Shown: positions 24,290-38,036, counted from the first letter of the stretch. The stretch is DNA of 64,000 nucleotides from Anthoceros angustus (GCA_010909165.1 MU008162.1:434001-498000), one strand, 5' to 3'. Notes: generated by a model not told the origin, from the letters alone. Made by a program: numbers and translations.

Positions 24290-26035
24290 CTAATCCTCCA
24301 CCAATTTTTTTGAAATAGTAGAAAAATAAATATGTAACGGTCTCCTCGGCTTTTATCAATCCTTTCAATTAAAAGGACAAATTACGTTATTCCTCGATGG
24401 TATGCTCTTCAACGAAGATATTCCTTGATGGTCTATTTAGACCGATCCCTTAGATGCGATTCGAATTGTGGAACAAAAAGTTTGGGCATTCTTTGAGAAC
24501 ATGGAGAAAGAATTGTAAGAAGCTGCCAAGATTCTAGTAAGAATGTTCAAATTCCTTTTGATTTTGAGGATTTACCCGAGGTAAAATGTAGACTAGAATC
24601 ACCTAGCGGGGACGATCCAGGTCCTAGAAGGCGCGTCGCATCTCGAGACGCTGGCAGATCGCCTCGTAGGAGGCCCCGTAAGAGGTCTAACACTCATAAA
24701 TTTTTAACCTATGGTGGGCGGGTTGGAGACTTACTTGTATTTTGGCCAAACCGTAGGAGGATAAGTAGATAGGTAGGTAGGTTTGAATATTTTAGGAGGG
24801 AATATCTAACATATATAGCGAGCATCGGAGGTGAGGAATGCGAGACCCAAGGAAGAAGTTTCCTTGGACTTTAGGCAGCCAAGCGGTAGGAAGCCTCCTT
24901 GACACACAATCTTCTCCGACATGCCGATTAGGACTGGTCAGTTGCAAAACTTGGAGCCATCCCACCATCTCCGCCATGGCACGCATGCCGAACTCGACCC
25001 TCGACATGCACTGGGATGCACTCCCTCGGGGATGAGTCTTGGTGCCGATCCCGATCATCAGCCTCACTGAGCTCGGGTGTGTTGGGACCCTCGCCGGCGA
25101 GCCAATCACACTCACTGCCGAGAAAGGAATCGCCATATCAGACGGAAGGTCCATGTCTAATCCTCCAAATTTTTTTGAAATAGTAGAAAAATAAATATGT
25201 AACGGTCTCCTCCTCGGCTTTTATCAATCCTTTCAATTAAAAGGACAAATTACGTTATTCCTCGATGGTATGCTCTTCAACGAAGATATTCCTTGATGGT
25301 CTATTTAGACCGATCCCTTAGATGCGATTGTCGAATTGTGGAACGTAAAAGTTTGGGCATTCTTTGAGAACATGGAGAAAGAATTGTAAGAAGCTGCCAA
25401 GATTCTAGTAAGAATGTTCAAATTCCTTTTGATTTTGAGGATTTACCCGAGTAAAATGTAGGCTAGAATCACCTAGCGGACGTATCCAGGTCCTAGAAGG
25501 CAGATCGCATCTCGAGACGCGCGATCGCCCTCGTAGGAGGCCCCGTAAGAGGTCTAACACTCATAAATTTTTAACCTATGGTGGGCGTTGGAGACTTAAC
25601 GCATTTTGGCCAAACCGTAGGAGGATAAGTAGATAGGTAGGTAGGTTTGAATATTTTAGGAGGGAATATCTAACATATATAGCGGGCATCGGAGGTGAGG
25701 AATGCGAGACCCAAGGAAGAAGTTTCCTTGGACTTTAGGCAGCCAAGCGGTAGGAAGCCTCCTTGACACACAATCTTCTCCGACATGCCGATTAGGACTG
25801 GTCAGTTGCAAAACTTGGAGCCATCCCACCATCTCCGCCATGGCACGCATGCCGAACTCGACCCTCGACATGCACTGGGATGCACTCCCTCGGGGATGAG
25901 TCTTGGTGCCGATCCCGATCATCAGCCTCACTGAGCTCGGGTGTGTTGGGACCCTCGCCGGCGAGCCAATCACACTCACTGCCGAGAAAGGAATCGCCAT
26001 ATCAGACGGAAGGTCCATGTCTAATCCTCCAAATT
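24290..26035. repeat. Recent tandem duplication of a 0.865-kb part of the array unit
   Basis: Segments 24290-25165 and 25165-26035 are almost identical over GCAGCCAAGCGGTAGGAAGC and the flanks. The junction joins GCCAATCACACTCACT to GCCGAGAAAGGAATCGCC; in other units these two sequences are far apart, and both contain a shared ACTCACTG-like stretch. Confidence 0.85.
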
Positions 26036-29000
26036 TTTTTGAAATAGTAGAAAAATAAATATGTAACGGTCTCCTCCTCGGCTTTTATCAATCCTTTCAA
26101 TTAAAAGGACAAATTACGTTATTCCTCGATGGTATGCTCTTCAACGAAGATATTCCTTGATGGTCTATTTAGACCGATCCCTTAGATGCGATTGTCGAAT
26201 TGTGGAACGTAAAAGTTTGGGCATTCTTTGAGAACATGGAGAAAGAATTGTAAGAAGCTGCCAAGATTCTAGTAAGAATGTTCAAATTCCTTTTGATTTT
26301 GAGGATTTACCCGAGTAAAATGTAGGCTAGAATCACCTAGCGGACGTATCCAGGTCCTAGAAGGCAGATCGCATCTCGAGACGCGCGATCGCCCTCGTAG
26401 GAGGCCCCGTAAGAGGTCTAACACTCATAAATTTTTAACCTATGGTGGGCGTTGGAGACTTAACGCATTTTGGCCAAACCGTAGGAGGATAAGTAGATAG
26501 GTAGGTAGGTTTGAATATTTTAGGAGGGAATATCTAACATATATAGCGGGCATCGGAGGTGAGGAATCGAGACCCAAGGAAGAAGTTTCCTTGGACTTTG
26601 GGCGCAGCCGCCAAGGTGTAGGAAGCCTCCTTGAAGACACCAATCTTCTCCGACATGCCGATTAGACGCTGGTCGGGTTGCAAAACTTGGAGCGCCATCC
26701 CACCATCTCCGCCATGGCGCGACGGCATGCCGAACTCGACCCTCGACATCCGACCGATGCCGACTCCTCGGGGATGAGTCTTGGTGCCGATCCCGCATCC
26801 CCGCTCACTCCGAGTCGGGGTGTGTTGGGACCTCGCCGGCGAGCCAATCACACTCATCAGCCCTCTTCCTCCTCTCCGCCTCTGGGTAGGACCTCCTCGG
26901 TTTCCTCCCGCCCGGTGATGCTCCCCGGTGATGCTATGGCGGCATTGACACTTTCACATCTTCCACGATCTGGGCACGATGCAGGGGCAAGGGGTGGTGG
27001 AGGAGGAGGCGACACTGGAGCTCTTGCTCCAAGGAGGTCCGTGGACGAAAAACCAACCTTGCAAATGGCAAGTTCCTATACATGTGGACTTGTGCGGTTG
27101 TCATGAAATTTAACATGGGATCAAAGCGGAATATAGCTTGGTTATCACGGCGTAATATAAGAAAATGCTAAACCATTGCATGAAGTATCTATTTTCAAAT
27201 AAGGAACTTGTTAATTATCCGATTATAATATGTACGTTAATCTACATACATGGACAACATCTCTTGTTGTCGGTGAATTCTTCCTCTCCTATGGACGAGT
27301 AATTGGAATAACGAGATTGAACTAGTGTTTGATGTGTCAAGTTTGGATTCCTCCTTTCATAGTTTTCAATCTCGATACACAAAATGAGATTGATAACTAG
27401 ATTGGAAAAAAACTAGGCAAAGATTAAGTTGTAAATAAAGGTGAGAAGGGGTAAGACCCTCTATACAAAATCTTGTTATTTAATATATATATATCTATTA
27501 AGTAGCCAATGTTTGTCCGATGAAGTTACTTTGGAAATAAATAAATATTTGGTTCTAACAAACAATACAAGACACCTATGGCTACATTAAGTGGTTTTGG
27601 TGGGAGTACTAGGTTACTTATGTTCTTCTTGTTTCTCTTCCAGAAGATGAAATGAGTCCATCTAATATAATGTAGGCCTTTCAATCTTCTTGCATGTGAC
27701 ATTGTCGGCGCAATATGTGACTTTCACGTAGGGAGCTTAGTGTTGCACCCCATCGCAAGGTTCCCCTTGGCGGCCTCGACCCTATGATGTCCTCTATTAG
27801 ATGGGCTCTCTCCATCATCTCTCCTACCTTAATTTTAAAGCTTCATCTATTGAGGCTAGTATTTTCGAGCAAAATCGGGTTGGTGAAGGCACAAAAGATT
27901 TATGTGACAATAAGTAGTTGTTTGCATGTGTCAAGCTGGTGGTATGCTTGAAATCATGTCCAATTTCGAAGGCGACCGATGTGTTGTAAGGGTTGTAGAA
28001 CCCAAAGGTGGGCTTCCTTTTCAAACTCTTCTCAAGTTTTATTTGGTTATCGAACCAATAAGTGCGCTTCTTTATTTGCAAGATCCTTCATGCGTTTGAT
28101 GGGCGAGGGTGATTGGATGGGACATGATCCCAAACATCACGCTTAGTTTTCAAAGAGACTGCTCCCGTTTCAAAGAGACCCTAGGAAAACCATATATATA
28201 AGCCAATCTAATATTATTATATTACATAGTCAAAGTAAAAGATTAATATGCTTATGTTCGAGAGTTGCATGAAAGAAGGTATGAAGCAAGAAGGATGAGA
28301 TCCACTTTCTAAGCGTGAGAGCATATGTCACACACGGATACCTTGATAGGGAGGGAGCATGAAGGTGTTTGATCATTTGGTGAGGCTTGTGAGACGAGCA
28401 ACAGCAATACATAAACAAGTGAGGACTATACATCGGATGTTCTAAATTGTGAGAAGACTCAACATCACATTTCTTGCTGCCCATAGTTGCCTATACGAGT
28501 AGTCATAAAGTTCATTGACACCATCGTGATCATAAAGGATACGCGAATAACTCACTGCCGAGAAAGGAATCGCCATATGCAGACGGAAGGTCCATGTCTA
28601 ATCCTCCACTTTGAATTTTTTGAAATAGTAGAAAATAAATATGTAACGGTCTCCTCCGGCTTTTATCAATCCTTTCAATTAAAAGGACAAATTACGTTAT
28701 TCCTCGATGGTATGCTCTTCAACGAAGATATTCCTTGATGGTCTATTTAGACCGATCCCTTAGATGCGATTACTGAATTGTGGAACTAAAGTTTGGGCAT
28801 TCTTTGAGAACATGGAGAAAGAATTGTAAGAAGCTGCCAAGATTCTAGTAAGAATGTTCAAATTCCTTTTGACTTTTGATTTTGAGGATTTACCCGAGTA
28901 AAATGTAGGCTAGAATCACCTAGCGGACGTATCCGATCCTAGAAGGCGAACCGCATCTCGAGACGCCGCGCGATCGTCTCGTAGGAGGCCCGTAAGAGGT

Positions 29001-32000
29001 CTAACACTCATAAATTTTTAACCTATGGTGGGCTTGGAGACTTAACGATTTTTGGCCAAACCGTAGGAGGATAAGTAGATAGGTAGGTAGGTTTGAATAT
29101 TTTAGGAGGGAATATCTAACATATATAGCAGATCATGGAGGTGAGGAATGCGAGACCCAAGGAAGAAGTTTCCTTGGACTTTAGCGCATGCCAAGCGGTA
29201 GGAAGCCTCCTTGACACCAATCTTCTCCGACATGCCGATTAGACCGGGTCGGGCTGCAAAACTTGGAGCCATCCCACCATCTCCGCCATGGTCAGACGCA
29301 GATGCCCGGAACTCGACCCTCGACATCCGCGGGATGCTGCACTCCCTGGGATGAGTCTTGGTGCCGATCCTGCATCAATCCCGCCTGAGCTCCGAGTGGT
29401 GTGTTAGGGACCCTCGCGAGCCGTCAATCACACCTCTTGTGGGCCCTCTTCCTCCTCTCCGCCTCCCGTGGGACCTCCTCGGTTTCCTCCGCCCACCGGT
29501 GATGCTCCCTTCGGTGATGCTATGGCGGCATTCAAGACTTTCACATCTTCCACGATCTGGGCACGATGCAGGCGGGGCAGGGGTGGTGGAGGAGGAGGCG
29601 ACACCGAGCTGGAGCTCTTGCTCCTCGGAGCGGATCAAAAACCAACCTTGCAAATGGCAAGTTCCTATACATGTGGACTTGTGCGGTTGTCATGAAATTT
29701 AACATGGGATCAAAACGGAATATAGCTTGGTTATCACGTAATATAAGAAAATGCTAAACCATTGCATGAAGTATCTATTTTCAAATAAGGAACTTGTTAA
29801 TTATCCGATTATAATATGTACGTTAATCTACATACATGGACAACATCTCTTGTTGTCGAGGGTGGATTCTTCCTCTCCTATGGACGGAGTAATTGGAATA
29901 ACGAGATTGAACTAGTGTTTGATGTTGTCAAGTTTGGATTCCTCCTTTCATAGTTTTCAATCTCGATACACAAAATGAGATTGATAACTAGATTGGAAAA
30001 AAACTAGGCAAAGATTAAGTTGTAAATAAAGGTGAGAAGATGTAAGACCCTCTATACAAAATCTTGTTATTTAATATATATATTATCTATTAAGTAGCCA
30101 ATGTTTGTCAAATTGAAGTTACTTTGGAAATAAATAAATATTTGGTTCTAACAAACAATACAAGACACCTATGGCTACATTAAAGTGGTTTTGGTGGGGA
30201 GTACTAGGTTACTTATGTTCTTCTTGTTTCTCTTCCACGAAGATGAAATGAGTCCATCTAATATAATGTAGGCCTTTCAATCTTCTTGCATGTGACATTG
30301 TCGGCGCAATATGTGACTTTACGTGGGGAGCTTAGTTGCTCCGCAATTTCTTGCAAGGTTCCCCTTGGCGGCCTCGACCCTATGATGTCCTCTATTAGAT
30401 GGGCTCTCTCCATCATCTCTCCTACCTCAATTTTAAAGCTTCATCTATTGAGGCTAGTATTTCGAGCAAAATCGGTTGTGGTGAAGGCACAAAGATTTAT
30501 GTGACAATAAGTAGTTGTTTGCATGTGTCAAGCTGGTGGTATGCTTGAAATCATGTCCAATTTAGCGAATTGATGTGTTGTAAGGGTTGTAGAACCCAAA
30601 GGTGGGCTTCCTTTTCAAACTCTTCTCAAGTTTTATTTGGTTATCGAACCAATAAGTGCGCTTCTTTATTTGGTATCCTTACCGTTTGATGGGGCGAGGT
30701 GGCGCCGATGGGACATGATCCCAAACATCACGCCTGCTTCAAAGAGACTGCTCCCGTTTCAAAGAGACTCTGCTTCAAAGAGACCAGAGGAAAACCATAT
30801 ATATAAGCCAATCTAATATTATTATATTACATAGTCAAAGTAAAAGATTAATATGCTTATGTTCGTGAGAGTTGCATGAAAGAAGGTATGAAGCAAGAAG
30901 GGATGAGATCCACTTTCTAGCGTGAGAGCATATGTCACACACGGATACCTTGATAGGGAGGAGCATGAAGGTGTTTGATCATTTGGTGAGGCTTGAGGAG
31001 GCGTCAGACAAATACATAAACAAGTGAGGACTATACATCGGATGTTCTAAATTGTGAGAAGACTCAACATCACATTTCTTGCAAGCGCCCATAGTTGCCT
31101 TGCTACAGTAGTCGCAAAAGTTCATTGACACCATCGTGATCATAAAGGATCTGAATAACTCACTGAGAAAGGAATCGCCATATGCGAGACGGAAGGTCCA
31201 TGTCTAATCCTCCACCGAATTTTTTTGAAATAGTAGAAAAATAAATATGTAACGGTCTCCTCTGGCTTTTATCAATCCTTTCAATTAAAAGGACAAATTC
31301 GTTATTCCTCGATGGTATGCTCTTCAGCGAAGATATTCCTTGATGGTCTATTTAGACCGATCCCTTAGATGCGATTGCTGAATTGTGGAGCATAAAAGTT
31401 TGGGCATTCTTTGAGAACATGGAGAAAGAATTGTAAGAAATTGCCAAGATTCTAGTAAGAATGTTCAAATTCCTTTTGACTTTTGATTTTGAGGATTGCA
31501 GAGTAAAATGTAGGCTAGAATCACCTAGCGGGGCGTATCCAGTCCTAGAAGGCAGAACCGCATCTCGAGGCCTGGCGGATCGTCTCGTGGAGGCCCCGTA
31601 AGAGGTCTAACACTCATAAATTTTTAACCTATGGTGGGCGGTTGGAGACTTAACGCATTTTTGGCCAAACCGTAGGAGGATAAGTAGATAGGTAGGTAGG
31701 TTTGAATATTTTAGGAGGAATATCTAACATATATAGCGAGGCATCGGAGGTGAGGAATCGAGACCCAAGGAAGAAGTTTCCTTGGACTTTAGTAACCGCG
31801 GCCAAGCGGTAGGAAGCCTCCTTGACACACCAATCTTCTCAGACATGCCGATTAGACCGGTCGGCTGCAAAACTTGGAGCCATCCCACCATCTCCGCCAT
31901 GGCCGCGCAGCATGCCCGAACTCGACCCTCGACATGCACAGGATCTTGCACTCCCTCGGGGATGAGTCTTGGTGCCGATCCGCATCAGCTCCCACCCGAG

Positions 32001-34587
32001 TCGGGGTGTGTTGGGGACCCTCGCCCGAGCCGTCAATCACACTCTTGCCAGCCCTCTTCCTCCTCTCCGCTGCCTCCCGGGGACCTCCTCGGTTTCCCGC
32101 CAGATGCTCCCTTCCGGTGATGCTATGGCATTGACTTTCACATCTTCCACGATCGGGCACGATGCAACTGGGGGCAAGGGGTGGTGGAGGAGGAGCACAC
32201 CGGAGCTGGAGCTCTTGCTCCTGAGGTCCGTGGACGAAAAACCAACCTTGCAAATGGCAAGTTCCTATACATGTGGACTTGTGCGGTTGTCATGAAATTT
32301 AACATGGGATCAAAAGCGGAATATAGCTTGGTTATCACGGCGTAATGTAAGAAAATGCTAAACGTTGCATGAAGTATCTATTTTCAAATAAGGAACTTGT
32401 TAATTATCTGATTATAATATGTACGTTAAATACATACATGGACAACATCTCTTGTTGTCGAGGGTGGATTCTTCCTCTCCTATGGACCGGAGTAATTGGA
32501 ATAACGAGATTGAACTAGTGTTTGATGTTGTCAAGTTTGGATTCCTCCTTTCATAGTTTTCGATCTCGATACACAAAATGAGATTGATAACTAGATTGGA
32601 AAAAAACTAGGCAAAGATTAAGTTGTAAATAAAGGTGAGAAGACAGTAAGACCCTCTATACAAAATCTTGTTATTTAATATATATATTATCTATTAAGTA
32701 GCCAATGTTTGTCCGATGAAGTTACTTTGGAAATAAATAAATATTTGGTTCTAACAAACAATACAAGACACCTATGGCTACATTAAAGTGGTTTTGGTGG
32801 GGAGTACTAGGTTACTTATGTTCTTCTTGTTTCTCCACGAAGATGAAATGAGTCCATCTAATATAATGTAGGCCTTTCAATCTTCTTGCATGTGACATTG
32901 TCGGCGCAATATGTGACTTCACGTAGGGAGCTTAGTTGCTCCAATTCCAATTCTGCAAGGTTCCCCTTGGCCTCGACCCTATGATGTCCTCTATTAGATG
33001 GGCTCTCTCCATCATCTCTCCTACCTCAATTTTAAAGCTTCATCTATTGAGGCTAGTATTTTCGAGCAAAATCGATTGTGGTGAAGGCACAAAAGATTTA
33101 TGTGACAATAAGTAGTTGTTTGCATGTGTCAAGCTGGTGGTATGCTTGAAATCATGTCCAATTTCGCAGGCGTTACTGTGATGTGTTGTAAGGGTTGTAG
33201 AACCCAAAGGTGGGCTTCCTTTTCAAACTCTTCTCAAGTTTTATTTGGTTATCGAACCAATAAGTGCGCTTCTTTATTTGGTATCCTTGCGTTTGATGGG
33301 GCGAGGTGGCCGATGGGACATGATCCCAAACATCACGCTTAGCTTCAAAGAGACTGCACGTTTCAAAGAGACCAGAGGAAAACCATATATATAAGCCAAT
33401 CTAATATTATTATATTACATAGTCAAAGTAAAAGATTAATATGCTTATGTTCGTGAGAGTTGCATGAAAGAAGGTATGAAGCAAGAAGGGATGAGATCCA
33501 CTTTCTAGCGTGAGAGCATATGTCACACGGATACCTTGATAGGGAGGGAGCATGAAGGTGTTTGATCATTTGGTGAGGCTTGAGACGTCGAACAACCAAT
33601 ACATAAACAAGTGAGGACTATACATCGGATGTTCTAAATTGTGAGAAGACTCAACATCACATTTCTTGCAAGGCTGCCCATAGTTGCCTTGCTACAGTAG
33701 TCGCAAAAGTTCATTGACACCATCGTGATCATAAAGGATACGCGAATAACTCACTGTAGAAGGAATCGCCATATGCGAGACGGAAGGTCCATGTCTAATC
33801 CTCCACGAATTTTTTTGAAATAGTAGAAAAATAAATATGTAACGGTCTCCTCCTCGGCTTTTATCAATCCTTTTCAATTAAAAGGACAAATTACGTTATT
33901 CCTCGATGGTATGCTCTTCAGCGAAGATATTCCTTGATGGTCTATTTAGACCGATCCCTTAGATGCGATTACTGAATTGTGGAGCAAAAGTTTGGGCATT
34001 CTTTGAGAACATGGAGAAAGAATTGTAAGAAGGCTGCCAAGATTCTAGTAAGAATGTTCAAATTCCTTTTGACTTTTGATTTTGAGGATTTACGAGTAAA
34101 ATGTAGGCTAGAATCACCTAGCGGACGATCCAGTCCTAGAAGGAACGCATCTCGAGACGCGCTGGCGGATCGTCTCGTAGGAGGCCCCAAGAGGTCTAAC
34201 ACTCATAAATTTTTAACCTATGGTGGGCGGTTGGAGACTTAACGCATTTTGGCCAAACCGTAGAGGATAAGTAGATAGGTAGGTAGGTTTGAATATTTTA
34301 GGAGGAATATCTAACATATATAGCGAGCATCGGAGGTGAGGAATGCGAGACCCAAGGAAGAAGTTTCCTTGGACTTTGCAGTTATAAGCAGTGTAGGAAG
34401 CCTCCTTGACACACCAATCTTCTCCGACATGCCGATTAGACGGTCGGGCTGCAAAACTTGAGCGCCATCCCACCATCTCGCCATGGCGCACGAACATGCC
34501 GGAACTCTCGACATCCGCACTGATCTGCACTCCCTCGGGGATGAGTCTTGGTGCCGATCCTGCATCAACAGCCCGCTTCTGACTCCG

Positions 34588-34715
34588 GTTTGGTTTCCAA
34601 CCCAAAGTGTAACAAGCGGCCCAAAAAGTGTTACATGACCCCAAAATTGCAAGATAAGTGTTACATCCAAGGGTCCAAATCTTAACATAAAGTGTAACAT
34701 GGGCTGCCATTTCTA
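34588..34715. mobile_element. CACTA-like terminus with subterminal repeats
   Basis: Four copies of an AAAGTGTTACAT/AAAGTGTAACA motif lie at about 34605-34700, followed by CCATTTCTAGTAGGG. Read on the minus strand this starts CCCTACTAGAAATGG, close to the CACTACTAGAAA ends of CMC/CACTA transposons, and short clustered subterminal repeats are typical of them. The first base pair differs from a canonical CACTA end. It directly adjoins the point where the 2.59-kb array is interrupted. Confidence 0.45.
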
Positions 34716-36480
34716 GTAGGGTGCGACATCATCTAGACGTTCCAAACATTCCATTGCCGCTCGAATCTTCCTGGGCCGCCCCTGCCTCGTGACTTGCCAC
34801 CTTTCCGTTTCAGAGGCCCCGGCCTCGGCTCCTGCTTCCCTTTGCTTCGCCTGGTTTGCCGCCTGCTCCTCTGCCTCACCCAACTCCCTGGAGGCTACGC
34901 ACGATGACTGAGTTGATCCGGTGGGCCTTGGGCCGAGTGACAATTCAGGTGTTCGTGATGACCACTTCTTACTCAATCGCCGTGGCTATTTCATCCCGTG
35001 CTAGGGGCCACTTCTCATGTGTGGCGGTTCACCAAGAATCGCCATTCCAAAGGTGACTGACAAACCTCATCCATGCACCGAGGGCCATTGGTGCACCACA
35101 TTGTCCTCCCGTGACATTTTGGTCGTGAGGGCCTGCTTGCACATCCATCGCGAGGGTCGCAACAGCATGTACAATAGCCACTGCTCACTGCAATGGCACT
35201 TCGCACTAGGACCCTCCATTACAGCCTTTAGGATTCGGACTTTCTACCACGGAGTTCCCACTGCGACCGCACTTGGGGCACACTGCGCCCCTTGGCGCCT
35301 TGACGATGAATGGCCTCGTTAACCACTCCTCTAAAGGAGGAAGCTCCTTGGGCAACTCACCCACCTCCTCCGTTGTGCCAATTAACAAAGATGTTGCATG
35401 ATCCGGTGCTCCATCGGGCCTGACTTCCGGTGGTTACGGCTACCGGTCAAAGCAAAATGCGGGTCACACTATTGCGATGGTGCGGACATCATCTTGACTA
35501 CAATTGGCCCTCTGCTCTTGGCACAACCAGTCCGGCGTTTGAAGCACATAGTGCATCGGCCGGCAAGGTTGCGGTGGCGGGCGAGCGGCGATGATGGCTG
35601 CATTGTCCGAGGTGGGGTTTTCTGAACATGAGTGTCCCCAAGAGTGGGAACAGTCGGAGACATTGGGGGAAGGCGACTATACGTACCTACAGGAGAAACC
35701 ACAACAATTGACAGTGTGCATGTGATGCAGGGTATGAACTTGAGCATAAAAAACAATTTTTGGCAGTGTGCACTCACCAGGAGAGTCTTGGAGAAGTTTT
35801 CTAGCTGCCTGGGGAAGATGGCTTCGAATTCCAGCACCCACATACCCTATACCATCTTTCAAACGGTCTTCCAATTGCTTGAAGTCATTCAGCAGTTGAT
35901 GGTACTCTGCTGTCCACTCTAGCTCCTGGTCTAGCTACCAATGTTCGAACTTAACTGCACTCGTAAAAGGCCACCCTTTGGCTTTCAGCCATTGCGGAGG
36001 AACTTCGACTATCTACAAGCGAGATGACATGGGTGGAATGCACGAAAAAACAGGCATCATGGAAGCTATGCCCACATGGGAGGAAAACAAAATCGTTGCA
36101 TGCAAACCACCTGCAGACACACAGCACATTTACATGGTACATCTTAGAACAACAACAAGAACATCAAGGTTTCACACGAGTGCGAGCACTAACCTCCCAC
36201 ACACAGAACAAAGGGTTATTTGAAGAGGCCCATTTGGCCTACTGTGCGAAGGAGCAGGAACCCATTGTGGCACAGGCTGCTTCTTCAACGACAGGTTATA
36301 CAATCGGCAAAGGTTTCCATGGTACTCATGGACTACACTACACCTTTGATCTAGCACCTCATGCTTTTTTTGGAGGGCTAGGAGAGCACTTTCAGCCTGT
36401 GCCACCACTTGCAGTTGCTCTTTCACACGCAACAGCATCTCCTCGGCACTGCCAAATCGTCCGGCGTTAATAAGTAGTGG
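34713..36480 (-). pseudogene. Relic of a RING-like, coiled-coil, AT-hook-like protein gene
   Basis: On the minus strand, from 36480 downward, I see a coiled-coil piece (VKEQLQVVAQAESALLALQK) in the frame 36438-36172, then CSVCGR. Splicing at GTTAGT and CTGCAG (about 36210 to 36114) would join this to a Cys/His segment with FLPCGHSFHDACF, giving C-x2-C, C-x-H, x2-H and x2-C spacing like the first half of a RING finger. Further down are another helical piece (LLNDFKQLEDRLKDGI), a Cys pair near 35560 (GRCTMCFKRRT), THEKWPLARDEIATAIE near 34990, and finally QGRPRKIRAAMECLERLDD ending at 34713. Frame changes and in-frame stops occur, so it is a relic or has introns I cannot place. It lies in the insertion that splits the array and is probably an element gene. 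Function unknown; RING-like zinc binding is by motif only. Confidence 0.4.
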
Positions 36481-38036
36481 TCAAGCTGCATTTTGGGTTG
36501 GGCGAGGTGATCTCGCACAATTACAAACCAATGGGTCGAGATGGCGCTGCACGACACGAGCAATCACAAAGTCGAGAAGCGACCAGCTGCCGTCAACTTA
36601 TTTTGCTCGCAAACGCCTTTGCGGACAATGCCTCCTCTTCCTCGGTGACATGCGAGCAATGCAAGCTCCCCCTTCACTTTTGTGGCCACGTCAAGCGTTT
36701 ACCAAGCATGGTCTAGAAACAAGTAACCCGTTAGAATGTACAAATTGTTCACCAAGTTCCAACCCGGATCAATGTCCACACAGTGGTGAAGTGATCACCA
36801 CGGTCATCAGTGACCCGCCATGCTACTATTGCCTTCTCTAACATCAAATCACACTAGCTAGTTACGCAACAACTGAAAATTTGAGAGGAAATCACAGTAT
36901 TGGAAAAGGTCTTGGCCTGACCTTGCAATGCCTGCAAGTACAAGATCGCTTTGCGGTACCACGTGATCCCGCCACCATCCCTTCACCAACATCATGTCAC
37001 ATTAGTTCATCGGTGAAAATTGAAATCTGACATGGAGTCGGAATGCTCTGAAAAAGAGGCATCATGGAAGCTATGCTATGGGAGGAAAACAAAATCGTTG
37101 CATGCAAACCACTGCATAACACGACAATTACATGGTACATCTTAGAACAACAACAAGAACATCAAGGTTTCACGAGTGCGAGCACTAACCTCCCACACAG
37201 AACAAAGGGTTATTTGAAGAGGCCCATTTGGCCATCGCGAAGGAGCAGGAACCCATTGTGGCAGCTTCTTCAACGACAAAGGTTATACAATCGCAAAGGT
37301 TTCCATGGTACTCATGGACTACACTACACCTTTGATCTAGCACCTCATGCTTTTTGGAGGCTAGAAGGGCACTTTCACTGTGCCACCACTTGCAGTTGCT
37401 CTTTCACAAAGCAACGTCCTCGCCCGTACAAATCGCCCAGACGTTAATAAGTAGTGGTCAATCACATTGTTGGGCACAAGAGGTGAACTCCGCACAATTA
37501 CAAACCAATGGGTCGAGAGGACGCTCGCCAACGACACGAGCAATCACAAAGTCGAAATACCAACCGAGTCAACTTATTTTGCTCGCAAACGCCTGCATAA
37601 TGCCTCCTCTTCCTCGGTGTGCAAGGAGCAATGCAAGCTCCCCCTTCACTTTTGTGGCCACGTCAAGCGTTTACCAAGCATGGTCTAGAAACAAGTAACC
37701 CGTTAGAATGTACAAATTGTTCACCAAGTTCCAACCCGGATCAATGTCCACACAGTGGTGAAGTGATCACCACGGTCATCATGACCCGCCATGCTACTAT
37801 TGCCTTCTAACATCAAATCACACTAGCTAGTTACGCAACAACTGAAAATTTGAGAGAAATCATGATTGGAAAAGGTCTTGGCCGACCTTGCAATGCTGCA
37901 AGTACAAGATGCTTGCGTGTACGTGATCGCCCTGCCACCATCCCTTCACCAACATCATGTCACATTGGTTACGCATCAGCTGAAAAATTGAAACTGGAAA
38001 TCACAGCATGGAATGGGTCTCTACTTGAAATCATAG
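36050..38036. repeat. Tandem duplication, period about 1.0 kb
   Basis: GGCATCATGGAAGCTATG occurs at 36053 and 37058, and the copies (about 36050-37055 and 37056-38036) stay alignable throughout, including ACCAAGTTCCAACCCGGATC. The second copy has many small deletions compared with the first, so its coiled-coil and RING-like parts are not open. The second copy is cut off by the LTR element at 38037. Confidence 0.85.

Larger units (their letters stand above)
15190..34587. repeat. Large tandem array, full unit about 2.59 kb with shortened derivative units
   Basis: A TATA-like block (CCATATATATAAGCC) recurs at 15776, 17231, 21291, 23878, 28193, 30798 and 33386; spacings of 2587, 2605 and 2588 define the full unit. 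The spacing 1455 is a unit lacking its 3' part, 4060 is one unit with an internal 1.48-kb duplication, and 4315 is one unit with two extra 0.865-kb segments. Other landmarks recur in fixed order: CGATGGTATGCTCTTCA (16294, 17752, 19240, 21812, 24393, 25264, 26128, 28709, 31310 as a variant, 33904), GCAAATGGCAAGTTCC, and CTAGGTTACTTATGTTCTTC. No reading frame is conserved in all units. The array is a satellite-like or element-derived cluster. It resumes at 41500. Confidence 0.93.

Noticed and set aside
17000-32300. Recurrent frames such as MRDPRKKFPW... and VEGRVPGMLRAAM... in the array units
   Set aside because: They are not conserved in frame across units, have no recognisable domain and shift at every variable spot, so I do not call a gene in the array.
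15190-34587. CRISPR array
   Set aside because: Repeats are direct units of kilobase length without constant short repeats and spacers; other evidence shows a plant nuclear genome.
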